Made by a program: the position numbers and the translations under genes | Notes under the pieces: generated by a model | Told to the model about the DNA's origin: nothing | Database searches by the model: none | The model's input: the letters and a program-made list of their open reading frames with translations, nothing else | Assembly (NCBI GenBank): GCA_035693165.1 | Contig: DASSGZ010000562.1 | Location: 1-28,755 of the forward strand | Reading direction: 5' to 3' | Source of the DNA: JAICKM01 sp035693165 | GTDB lineage: Bacteria; Chloroflexota; Chloroflexia; QHBQ01; JAICKM01 | DNA: 28,755 bases | Part shown: positions 14,961-22,274 of the stretch, in pieces | Numbering within the stretch: position 1 is the stretch's first letter | Layout of the letters: each line of letters starts with the position of its first letter

Positions 14961-15896
14961 ATGGCTGTTAATGCAACGAGGGCTGCGGCGCGCAGCGCCG
15001 CGCCCACGACGGTTGAGCGCAAACCGCTGTCGATCGGGCGCATCGTGGCCTGGGCCGCGCTGATCCTGGTTATCCTGATCATCCTGGTGCCCTTCTACTG
15101 GGTGCTGCGCACCGCGCTCTCCACCAATCGTGAGCTGTACGCCAACCCGACCTCCTGGCTGCCGGTCGGCTTCACCTTCGAGAACTTCGCGCGTGTCCTG
15201 GGTCTGCTCAGCGCGCAGGAATCGCTGGCGGCCGGCGGCTCCGGGCAGGCCCTCCATTTCTGGCTCTACCTGCGCAACTCGATCATCGTCACTGTGCTGA
15301 CCGTTGTCGGGCAGGTCTTTTTCAGCTCGATGGCCGCCTACGCCTTCGCGCGGCTGCGCTTCCCGCTCCGCGAGCAAATCTTCGGGCTGTATATTTCGGC
15401 GTTGATGATCCCCAGCATCGTCACGCTGATTCCGAACTATGTCTTGATTCGCAACCTGGGCTGGTTGAATACCTTCCAGGGCATCGTGGCGCCCGCCCTC
15501 CTGATGTCGCCGTTCGCCGTCTTCTTCCTGCGCCAGTTCTTCCTGGGGATCAATCACGAGGTCGAAGAGGCGGCGATGCTGGATGGCGTCTCACTGGCGG
15601 GCATCTACTGGCGCATCGTGCTGCCCCTAGCCGGCCCTCCGATCACCACCCTGGCGATTCTGACCTTCATCAGCACCTGGAACAATTACCTGTGGCCGTT
15701 CCTGGTGGGCCAGGATGAGAATGTCCGCGTGCTCACTGTGGCCCTGAGCGTGTTCCGCTCGTCCACGCCGCAGGGCGCCCCCGACTGGAGCGGCCTCATG
15801 GCCGGGGCCGCGTTAAGCATCTTGCCAAGCATCCTGTTGTTCGCCATTCTGGGGCGCCGGGTGATCAACTCGATTCAGTTCTCAGGCTACAAATAA
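14961..15896 (+). CDS. ABC sugar transporter permease, UgpE/MalG type
   Basis: This 311-aa protein is the partner permease of the CUT1 importer. After a short cytoplasmic tail it shows six hydrophobic spans, the first at about 29-50. The EAA loop reads EVEEAAMLDGVS...IVLPLAGP. The C-terminal Ser/Gln-rich end (INSIQFSGYK) is typical of MalG-like proteins, where the tail reaches into the ATPase. AGGAGGAG at 14948-14955 precedes ATG 14961. It starts 21 nt after the first permease stop and is followed by a 297-nt structured gap before the binding-protein gene. Confidence 0.93.
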   Translation: MAVNATRAAARSAAPTTVERKPLSIGRIVAWAALILVILIILVPFYWVLRTALSTNRELYANPTSWLPVGFTFENFARVLGLLSAQESLAAGGSGQALHFWLYLRNSIIVTVLTVVGQVFFSSMAAYAFARLRFPLREQIFGLYISALMIPSIVTLIPNYVLIRNLGWLNTFQGIVAPALLMSPFAVFFLRQFFLGINHEVEEAAMLDGVSLAGIYWRIVLPLAGPPITTLAILTFISTWNNYLWPFLVGQDENVRVLTVALSVFRSSTPQGAPDWSGLMAGAALSILPSILLFAILGRRVINSIQFSGYK

Positions 15897-16193
15897 ACGC
15901 GATGTAGCGAGAGGTGGCCACGGCCAGGATGTAAGGGCCGATTTTCATCCGGCCTGTCGCCGAGCAAAAGCACCGTGGTGAGCTACCGGCCGGCCACCGT
16001 AGTCGGGATTCGTGGGTGTTGTCGCTCATCAGGATCATTGGGGTGAGGTGAGCGACCTGGATAGGAGTGCTGCCTATGATCATTGCGCCCGCGCCCCTTG
16101 CGGCCGGGGCGCCCGTGCCGCGTAGCGGCTTAGCGCGGCTCATCATCCGGTCACAGCAGACATGCAGCAGCTAGCGTACCAAAGGAGTGCAAA
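15897..16193 (+). promoter_or_regulatory. Structured leader between permease and binding-protein genes
   Basis: No gene is present. Three hairpins can form: GGCC(A)GGATG with CATCCGGCC (15922-15954, one bulge); GTCGCTCA with TGAGCGAC (16021-16028 with 16049-16056, perfect 8 bp); and GCGCCCC with GGGGCGC (16091-16112). A TATGAT at 16075-16080 could be a -10, but no good -35 precedes it. Such gaps usually let the binding protein be made in excess over the permeases, by a local promoter or RNA processing. Confidence 0.45.
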
Positions 16194-17624
16194 GTGATGC
16201 GACATCGCAAACCTTCCATTGTGCTGACCATGCTAATCAGCAGCAGCTTGATCTTGACTGCGTGCGGCGGTGATACGTCGGGCGGCGCCGCACCCACCAC
16301 CGCGCCCGGCGCGGCGGCGGGCGGCGCTGCCGCCACCACGGCCCCTGCCAGCGACAGCGGCGGCTCAAGCGCCGGCGGCGTGACTATCCGCTACGCCCTG
16401 TGGGACTCCAACCAGCAACCGGCCTACCAGGCCTGCGCCGATGCTTTCCACAAGGCGAACCCCAACATCACGGTCAAAATCGAGCAGTTCGGGTGGGATG
16501 ACTATTGGACCAACATCCAGACCGGGATGGTCGGCGGCACCGCGCCCGACGTCTTCACCGACCACCTGGCCAAGTACCCCGAATTCGCCACCAAGGGCCA
16601 GCTCGTGGACATCCAGTCGCTCGTGGACCGCGACAAGGTTGATACCAGCCAGTACCTGACCGGCCTGGCCGACCTCTGGGTGAAGGACGGTAAGCGCTAC
16701 GGCCTGCCCAAGGATTGGGACACCGTCGCCATCGTCTACAACAAGGATATGTTCAAGAAGGCCGGGGTCGACGAGTCGGTGTTCAAAGACCTGACCTGGA
16801 ACCCGAAGGACGGCGGCACCTTCTATCAGTTGATCCAGAAGCTGACGCTCGATTCCAACGGCAACAACGCCACCAGCGCAAACTTCGACAAGACCAAAGT
16901 CGTGCAGTACGGGTTTATCCCGGTCGGCTCGGGCGGCGCCAACGGCCAGACCGAGTGGAGCTGGCTCACCGTCGCCAACGGCTGGAAGTATAACGACGGC
17001 CCCTGGAGCACCAAATATTACTGGGACGATCCCAAGTTCGCCGAGGCGATCCAGTGGCTGGCCGACCTGAACCTGGTGCATGGCGTGGCCCCCCCGCTGG
17101 CCGACATCACGAGCCTGCACGCCAGCACGCTCTTCACCTCCGGTAAGGGCGCGATGACCAGCGACGGCGACTGGAACGTCAACCAGTACCTGAAGGACGC
17201 AAAGTTCCCGGTCGGCTTCGGGCTGCTGCCCAAGGGCCCGGAGGGGCGCAAGAGCATGTTCAACGGCCTCGCCGATTCCATCACGGTGGGCAGCAAACAC
17301 CAGGAAGAAGCCTGGCAGTGGGTGAAGTATGCCTCCTCGGCAGCCTGCGAGGACACCGTCGGCGCGACCGGCGTGGTCTTCCCGGCGATTAAGTCGGGCG
17401 TGGACGCGTCTCTGGCGAAGCACAAAGCCGACGGAGTAGACGTGACCGCCTTCACCGAGGAGGCGCTCGATCCAAAAGGCACGTTCCTGTTCCCGATCGC
17501 CGATCATGCGTCGGAAGTCAGCTCGATCATGATGCCAGTGATGGACAGCATCTTCCTTGGACAGGCCAAAGCCGCCGACGTGCTGAAGGACGCCAACGAT
17601 CAGGTCAACGCCGTGTTTAAATAA
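16194..17624 (+). CDS. ABC sugar transporter substrate-binding lipoprotein
   Basis: This is a 476-aa extracytoplasmic family-1 solute-binding protein. The N-terminus has a basic start, a hydrophobic core and the lipobox LTAC with lipidated C24. An Ala/Gly/Thr/Pro-rich linker of about 40 residues (25-62) tethers the domain to the membrane. The mature fold begins at VTIRYALWDS and contains the typical GTAPDVFTDH, KDWDTVAIVYNKDMFKKAG and PKGPEGRKSMFNGLAD stretches. It delivers oligosaccharide to the two upstream permeases. AAAGGAG at 16181-16187 lies 6 nt before GTG 16194 and 9 nt before ATG 16197; either start is possible. Hairpins lie on both sides of the gene, which suggests separate control of its mRNA. 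The long flexible linker is common in monoderm-like Chloroflexota lipoproteins. Confidence 0.94.
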   Translation: MMRHRKPSIVLTMLISSSLILTACGGDTSGGAAPTTAPGAAAGGAAATTAPASDSGGSSAGGVTIRYALWDSNQQPAYQACADAFHKANPNITVKIEQFGWDDYWTNIQTGMVGGTAPDVFTDHLAKYPEFATKGQLVDIQSLVDRDKVDTSQYLTGLADLWVKDGKRYGLPKDWDTVAIVYNKDMFKKAGVDESVFKDLTWNPKDGGTFYQLIQKLTLDSNGNNATSANFDKTKVVQYGFIPVGSGGANGQTEWSWLTVANGWKYNDGPWSTKYYWDDPKFAEAIQWLADLNLVHGVAPPLADITSLHASTLFTSGKGAMTSDGDWNVNQYLKDAKFPVGFGLLPKGPEGRKSMFNGLADSITVGSKHQEEAWQWVKYASSAACEDTVGATGVVFPAIKSGVDASLAKHKADGVDVTAFTEEALDPKGTFLFPIADHASEVSSIMMPVMDSIFLGQAKAADVLKDANDQVNAVFK

Positions 17625-17645
17625 GCAAGACGTTGATCGCAATCG

Positions 17646-17680
17646 CCGTGGTCCCGCCCGCCAGGCGGGTGGGGCCACGG
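17646..17680 (+). terminator. Very strong hairpin after the binding-protein gene
   Basis: The 17-nt arms 17646-17662 and 17664-17680 are complementary at every position if two G-U pairs are allowed, with a single A between them. In practice a few central bases open as the loop. It has no U-tract and lies 22 nt after the stop codon. It probably shields the binding-protein mRNA from 3' decay or causes partial termination before the next gene. Confidence 0.7.
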
Positions 17681-17717
17681 CCCGAAGACATAGAGAGCAA
17701 CCAGAGGGGGTGGCAGT

Positions 17718-19394
17718 GTGGCAAGCATGGGGCGTAGCCTGGCGTTAGCGAGCTTCGGTCTCGCGCTGCTGGCGTGGGGTTGTGATCAGCAACTGCCCCC
17801 CGCGCCGCCCTTCGCTGGTGCGCCGGCCCCGGTGCGGAGCACGGCCGCCCCCCTGGCGCCAGCCGCACCTTGCGCCGATAGCTTCGTGCCCCATAACCTC
17901 GATTTCACCACGACCGTGCGCACCCCGGCGATCCACCTGTTCGACAGCAACGGCGCCGGGGTGGCCGCGGGCGACCTGGACGGCGACGGCCAGCCCGATC
18001 TGGTCTTCGCCAATCTGGACGGGCCGGATACGATCTTCTGGAACGCGGGCGGCTTTCAGTTCCACGCGGAAGCGATCGACGATACCAACTCCCGCGCGGT
18101 GAATATCGTCGATGTGGACGGCGATGATCGTCCCGACATTGTCTTCACACATCGCGCCGCCGGGGTGAGTGTCTGGCACAACACCGGCGCGCGCCGGTTC
18201 GTGCGGCAGACGTTGCCGGGCGTCCTGGCCCCCGCCTATGCGATGGCCTGGGGCGACCTGAGCGGCGACAATGCGCTGGATCTCGTGACCGGCGCGTATG
18301 CAGCCGAGCTGGAGCAGCAGCTTGGCAACACGGCCCTCTTCAACGACCTGGGCGGCGTCTACATCTACGAGCACCACGGCACAGGCTTCGTGGCGCAGCG
18401 GTTGGTGAGCCAGAGCCAGGCGCTGGCCCTCGCCCTGCCCGATCTGGGCGGCGACGGGCGGCCCGACATCGTGGTGGGCAACGACTTCGCCCTGCCGGAC
18501 GCGGCCTGGTTGCATACCGCCGGGGGCTGGACCCCGACCAGCCCCTTCTCGGACACCGCCGAGAGCACCATGAGCTTCGATCAGGCCGATATCGACAATG
18601 ACGGGCGGCCCGAGTTGTTCGCCACCGACATGAAGCCCTACGGCGTGGACGTGCATACGGTGGCCGCCTGGCTGCCGCTGATGGCGCGTATGCCGCAGAC
18701 CCGCAAACCGGGCGACCCGCAGATCATGGCCAATGTGCTGGAAAAGCGTGGCGGAGATGGCCGGTTCCACAACGAAGCGGCGTCCCGCGGCCTCGACGCG
18801 ACCGGCTGGAGCTGGTCGGCCCAGTTCGGCGACCTGAACAACGATGGCTGGCTCGACCTCTACGTGGTCAACGGCATGATCGCCGCCGAACTGTTCCATT
18901 ACCTCCCGCATGACGAACTGGTCGAGCAGAACCAGGCGCTACGCAACGACGGCACGGGCCACTTCGCGCCGGCGCCCGGATGGGGCCTGGGCGCCACAGC
19001 GGGCGGGCGCGGCATGGTCATGGCCGACTTGAACGGCGACGGCCGGCTGGATGTCGTCGTCAACAACCTGCGCGCCCCCGCCCAGGTTTTCGAGAACCGG
19101 CTGTGCGGTGGCGCGAGCCTGAAAGTCGATCTGCGCTGGCCGGACAGCGGGAACACGCGGGCCATCGGGGCGCGGCTGGCGCTGCATACCAGCGCCGGTA
19201 GCTACTATCGCGATGTGCGCGCCGGGAGCGGCTACCTCTCGGGCGACCCGTCGCAGGTCCATTTCGGGTTCCCAGCCGGCGCCACGCCGCAAAAGCTCGA
19301 TATCGCCTGGCCCGACGGCACGGTGTCGTCCATAGACGCGCCCGCCGCCGGCACGTTGCTGACAGTAACCAGGCTGTCCGTGGCAAGGAGGTAA
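17718..19394 (+). CDS. FG-GAP/VCBS repeat lipoprotein with ASPIC/UnbV domain (CRTAC1 family)
   Basis: This is a 558-aa secreted, probably lipid-anchored protein (signal segment with LLAWGC, C22). It carries about seven beta-propeller repeats, each with a calcium-loop-like motif: DLDGDGQPD, DVDGDDRPD, DLSGDNALD, DLGGDGRPD, DIDNDGRPE, DLNNDGWLD and DLNGDGRLD. The C-terminal ~100 residues (from about 455: GNTRAIGARL, then GSGYLSGD, then IAWPDGT) are the ASPIC/UnbV domain. This is the CRTAC1 arrangement; the biochemical role of the family in bacteria is not established. Start: GTG 17718 follows AGAGGGGGTGG at good distance; ATG 17727 is too far. The TAA stop overlaps the ribosome binding site of the next gene, so the two are made together. 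Its presence between a sugar-binding protein and melA suggests a cell-surface role in that uptake system (inference). Confidence 0.9.
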   Translation: MASMGRSLALASFGLALLAWGCDQQLPPAPPFAGAPAPVRSTAAPLAPAAPCADSFVPHNLDFTTTVRTPAIHLFDSNGAGVAAGDLDGDGQPDLVFANLDGPDTIFWNAGGFQFHAEAIDDTNSRAVNIVDVDGDDRPDIVFTHRAAGVSVWHNTGARRFVRQTLPGVLAPAYAMAWGDLSGDNALDLVTGAYAAELEQQLGNTALFNDLGGVYIYEHHGTGFVAQRLVSQSQALALALPDLGGDGRPDIVVGNDFALPDAAWLHTAGGWTPTSPFSDTAESTMSFDQADIDNDGRPELFATDMKPYGVDVHTVAAWLPLMARMPQTRKPGDPQIMANVLEKRGGDGRFHNEAASRGLDATGWSWSAQFGDLNNDGWLDLYVVNGMIAAELFHYLPHDELVEQNQALRNDGTGHFAPAPGWGLGATAGGRGMVMADLNGDGRLDVVVNNLRAPAQVFENRLCGGASLKVDLRWPDSGNTRAIGARLALHTSAGSYYRDVRAGSGYLSGDPSQVHFGFPAGATPQKLDIAWPDGTVSSIDAPAAGTLLTVTRLSVARR

Positions 19395-19401
19395 GCACGC
19401 G

Positions 19402-20229
19402 ATGGCTACCCGGATTTTGGCGGCGCCGAACCGCCCATTCGCGACCGCACGGCTGCCGATCTTGACGCTGCTGCACCCGCGCGAGCAGGGCCGGCCGGCG
19501 GTTCTCATGCTGGCTGGGGCGCTGGTGGTGGGCGCGCTGGAGATGTCCCAGCTAGGCTGGCCGCTGTGGGGCGCCACGTCCACAGTCTTGCTGCTGCTGC
19601 TGGTGCCGGGGGTCGCCAAATGGCGCGCCGACGCCCGGCGCTATGGACGTGTTGCTATGGGGCTGAGCTTTGTGCTGTTCGCCCAGGGCTTCCACACCAT
19701 CGAGCATATCACTCAGTGGGTGCAGTACCACATCCTCAACTTGAGCGCGCGTGACTCCACCGGGTTCCTCTCCGCCGCCAACTCCGAGTGGGTTCATTTC
19801 GTCTGGAACTGGCTCCTGATGGCCGGCATCGTCGTGCTGATGGTGGCGGGCGTGCGCAACGAGTGGTCGGTCATGCTGCTCTTCTGGGCCTTCGCGCACA
19901 CCATGGAGCATACCTACATGTTCGTGCGCTACCTGCAGGTGCTCGACGAGTTGCGCCGGCTGGGGGTGACCACGATCACCGCACAGGGGTTGCCCGGCAT
20001 CCTGGGCGTCGACGGCTGGCTGGCCCGCAGCGACCTCACGCAGGGCACGTTGCTATGCCACCTGCCCGGCCTGACCACAGCCAACCGGCTCGATATCCAC
20101 TTCTGGTGGAACGCCATCGAATTTACGCTGCTGGCGTGCGCCGCCAACACATACTTGCGCCGGGTGCTGCCCGGCCCTGCTCCCCGAATCGCGCCGGGCG
20201 ACGGTTCGGCAGACTCGGTTCGCGTCTAG
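19402..20229 (+). CDS. Histidine-rich integral membrane protein of unknown function
   Basis: I do not recognise the family. The 275-aa protein has about five hydrophobic spans (near 33-50, 57-72, 84-98, 134-150, 156-166 and 236-250; the exact number is unclear). Two very similar segments stand out: QGFHTIEHITQWVQY at 96-110 and WAFAHTMEHTYMFVRY at 162-177. Each has H-T-x-E-H at the edge of a span. Further His residues sit at H110, H132, H220 and H233, with E240. This pattern suggests an internal duplication and one or two metal sites near the membrane face. AAGGAGGT lies 9 nt before ATG 19402 and overlaps the stop of the UnbV lipoprotein, so the pair is likely functionally linked. A metal-dependent membrane oxidoreductase or metal handling protein is a guess only. 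Confidence 0.75.
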   Translation: MATRILAAPNRPFATARLPILTLLHPREQGRPAVLMLAGALVVGALEMSQLGWPLWGATSTVLLLLLVPGVAKWRADARRYGRVAMGLSFVLFAQGFHTIEHITQWVQYHILNLSARDSTGFLSAANSEWVHFVWNWLLMAGIVVLMVAGVRNEWSVMLLFWAFAHTMEHTYMFVRYLQVLDELRRLGVTTITAQGLPGILGVDGWLARSDLTQGTLLCHLPGLTTANRLDIHFWWNAIEFTLLACAANTYLRRVLPGPAPRIAPGDGSADSVRV

Positions 20230-20250
20230 GAAGGAGATAACTATACCATT

Positions 20251-21663
20251 ATGCCCAAGATCACCTTTATCGGCGCGGGCAGCACCGTCTTCGCGCGCAA
20301 CCTGCTCAGCGATATCCTGATCTTCCCCGAATTGGCCGGGTCCACAATCACGCTGTTCGACATCGACCCGGCCCGGCTGGCCGACTCGGAGGCCATGGCC
20401 CACCGCCTGGCGGCCGGGCGGCATGTGCAGCCCACCATCGAAGCCACCACGGATCGTCGCGCGGCGCTCGAAGGTGCCGACTACGCGATCTGTATGATCC
20501 AGGTGGCGGGCTACAAACCCGGCACGGTGGTCGACTTCGAGATCCCCAAGAAGTATGGCCTGCGCCAGACCATCGCCGACACGCTGGGCATCGGCGGCAT
20601 CATGCGCGGCCTACGCACGATCCCAGTGCTGCTCGAAATGTGCCGCGACATGGAGGAAGTCTGTCCCAACGTAACCTTCCTCAATTATGTCAATCCGATG
20701 GCGATGCTCTGCTGGGCGATCGACCGGGCCAGCCCAATCCGCACCGTTGGGCTTTGCCACAGCGTGCAGAACACGGCCCAGGAACTGGCTCGCGACATCC
20801 ACGTGCCCGTCGACGAGATCAGCTATCTCTGCGCCGGGATCAACCACATGGCCTTCTACCTGCGCCTGGAGCGCGACGGGCAGGACCTCTATCCGCTGAT
20901 CCGGCAGGTGATCGAGGAGGGCCGCGTGCCCCCGGATAATCGCGTGCGCTATGAGATGTTGAAGCGCCTGGGCTACTTCGTCACGGAATCGAGCGAGCAC
21001 TTCAGCGAGTACGTACCCTGGTTCATCAAGCGCGACCGGCCCGACCTGATCGACCGCTTCAACATCCCCTTGGACGAGTACATCACCCGCTGCGAACGGC
21101 AGATCGGCGACTGGGCGAATATGCGCGAGGCGTTGCTGGCCGCCGACCCGGACGCCTTGCCCCGCTACGAACAGGCCCGGCGCCAAGAACAGCTTGCGCG
21201 CGTGGCCCAGAAAGATCCCCAGTACGCCGCCGGCCTACGGGCCCAGGCCGAGGCGGAGCGCAAAGCGGGCCAGGCGCATCACTCCGGCGAGTACGGCTCG
21301 TTGATCATTCACGCGATGGAAACCGGGCAACCCCGCGTCATTTACGGCAACGTCGCCAATCATGGCCTGATCAGCAACTTGCCCGAAGGCTGTTGCGTCG
21401 AGGTGCCCTGCCTGGTGGACAAGAACGGCGTCCAGCCAACCCGTATCGGCGCGGTGCCGCTGCACCTGGCCGCATTGATGCAGACCAACATCAACGTCCA
21501 GGGGCTGACGGTCGAGGCCGCGCTGACCGGCAAGCGCGAGCACATCTACCATGCCGCGATGCTCGACCCCCACACGGCGACGGAACTCGATCTCGACCAG
21601 ATCTGGTCCCTGGTCGATGACCTGATCGCCGCCCACGGATCCTGGCTGCCCACCTACAGCTGA
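20251..21663 (+). CDS. melA: GH4 alpha-galactosidase (MelA type)
   Basis: This 470-aa cytoplasmic enzyme belongs to glycoside hydrolase family 4, which uses NAD+ and a divalent metal in a redox-assisted elimination mechanism. The N-terminal nucleotide-binding loop is FIGAGSTVF (6-14). The metal-binding Cys lies in LCHSVQ (C169, H170) and the metal-binding His in GINHMAFYL (H199). The TESSEHFSEY block and the C-terminal NGLITNLP-like ANHGLISNLP are further landmarks. The CHSVQ form is the alpha-galactosidase signature, distinct from the CNxP form of phospho-glucosidases. Product: galactose plus the remaining sugar from melibiose or raffinose-type substrates. The ribosome binding site (AAGGAG, 20231-20236) is 14-15 nt from ATG 20251, unusually far; an in-frame ATT directly precedes the ATG. 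It is the last intact gene of the operon. Confidence 0.9.
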   Translation: MPKITFIGAGSTVFARNLLSDILIFPELAGSTITLFDIDPARLADSEAMAHRLAAGRHVQPTIEATTDRRAALEGADYAICMIQVAGYKPGTVVDFEIPKKYGLRQTIADTLGIGGIMRGLRTIPVLLEMCRDMEEVCPNVTFLNYVNPMAMLCWAIDRASPIRTVGLCHSVQNTAQELARDIHVPVDEISYLCAGINHMAFYLRLERDGQDLYPLIRQVIEEGRVPPDNRVRYEMLKRLGYFVTESSEHFSEYVPWFIKRDRPDLIDRFNIPLDEYITRCERQIGDWANMREALLAADPDALPRYEQARRQEQLARVAQKDPQYAAGLRAQAEAERKAGQAHHSGEYGSLIIHAMETGQPRVIYGNVANHGLISNLPEGCCVEVPCLVDKNGVQPTRIGAVPLHLAALMQTNINVQGLTVEAALTGKREHIYHAAMLDPHTATELDLDQIWSLVDDLIAAHGSWLPTYS

Positions 21664-21693
21664 TCGCCCCTCGTTGTCTGGGAAGGAATGGTT

Positions 21694-21967
21694 TATGGAC
21701 AGGCGCGCTCTTCAGCGCCCCGCACCGCGGGGTAACCCGCTCACGGGCGAGTGGCGCCGGGTCTCGCCCACCGCATCGTGCCCATGGCAGGGCCAGGTTG
21801 AGGCAACGCCGCCGGAGCGGCGGCCCGCATGACGGGCTGTTCGCGGTCAGCTTCCCCTACAGCATGGGCTTCCACCAGCGCCCGACGGACGGGGCGGCAT
21901 ACCCGGAGTGGCACCTGTACGCCCATTTCTACTCGCCGCTGTTGCGCTCGGCCACGGTGCGCCAGTT
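21694..21967 (+). pseudogene. galT: galT (galactose-1-phosphate uridylyltransferase), internally deleted
   Basis: From ATG 21694 the frame encodes NPLTGEWRRVSP and CPWQGQVEATPPERRPA, the start of GalT. It then hits a stop at 21829-21831. In the next frame the sequence resumes with HDGLFAVSFPYSMGFHQRPTDG and EWHLYAHFYSPLLRSATVR, which is the C-terminal metal/active-site region of GalT. About 200 central residues, including the catalytic HPH motif, are missing. A perfect 7-bp stem with 3-nt loop (GCCGCCG-GAG-CGGCGGC, 21808-21824) lies at the deletion junction. The remnant runs into an aldo-keto reductase fragment at about 21965. GalT would process galactose released by MelA, so a functional copy must be elsewhere if galactose is used by the Leloir route. 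Confidence 0.85.
21808..21824. repeat. Hairpin at the galT deletion junction
   Basis: GCCGCCG and CGGCGGC form a perfect 7-bp stem with a 3-nt loop, ending about 5 nt before the point where galT changes frame. Stable hairpins are known to promote replication slippage; that this one caused the deletion is inference. Confidence 0.5.
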
Positions 21968-22158
21968 TTGGAGAAGCTGCTCGCCGACGGCAGGGTGCGC
22001 GCCATCGGCGTGAGCAACTTCCACCCCGACGGGATCATTGGATCTGATTGTGCACAACCAGGTAGTCCGTGCGGTGAACCAGATGGAGTGCCATCCCTTC
22101 AATCAGCAGATCGGAACCCAGAAGGTCTTGCAGGAAAACAACGTGCACCTTCCTTTAT
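21963..22158 (+). pseudogene. Aldo-keto reductase fragment with frameshift
   Basis: Beginning at the exact end of the galT remnant, the forward frame reads VLEKLLADGRVRAIGVSNFHPDG, a landmark of the aldo-keto reductase barrel (helix 5/strand 6). After a frame change near 22035 it continues DLIVHNQVVRAVNQMECHPF and TQKVLQENNV, again typical of the family. About 60 central residues remain. The catalytic Tyr/Lys/His residues lie upstream in this family and are absent. The piece stops at 22158. It was joined to galT by a second deletion. Confidence 0.8.
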
Positions 22159-22274
22159 GACACTCGAAGTTGTGGAGTGTGTACTGGCGCAGGCGTGGTA
22201 ACGCTTGCCCGTGGCGCATGCGCATGGCGACGCTACGCCCATTTGTTCTGGTGTGGCCGCCGCTGGCGTCTCGC

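Noticed and set aside
13965..15557. Long minus-strand frame of 530 codons across the permease genes
   Set aside because: Its Gln/Glu/Asp/His/Arg-rich product is the antisense shadow of two clear permease genes in GC-rich DNA.
16365..17678. Minus-strand frame of 437 codons across the binding-protein gene
   Set aside because: It is the antisense shadow of a well-supported solute-binding protein.
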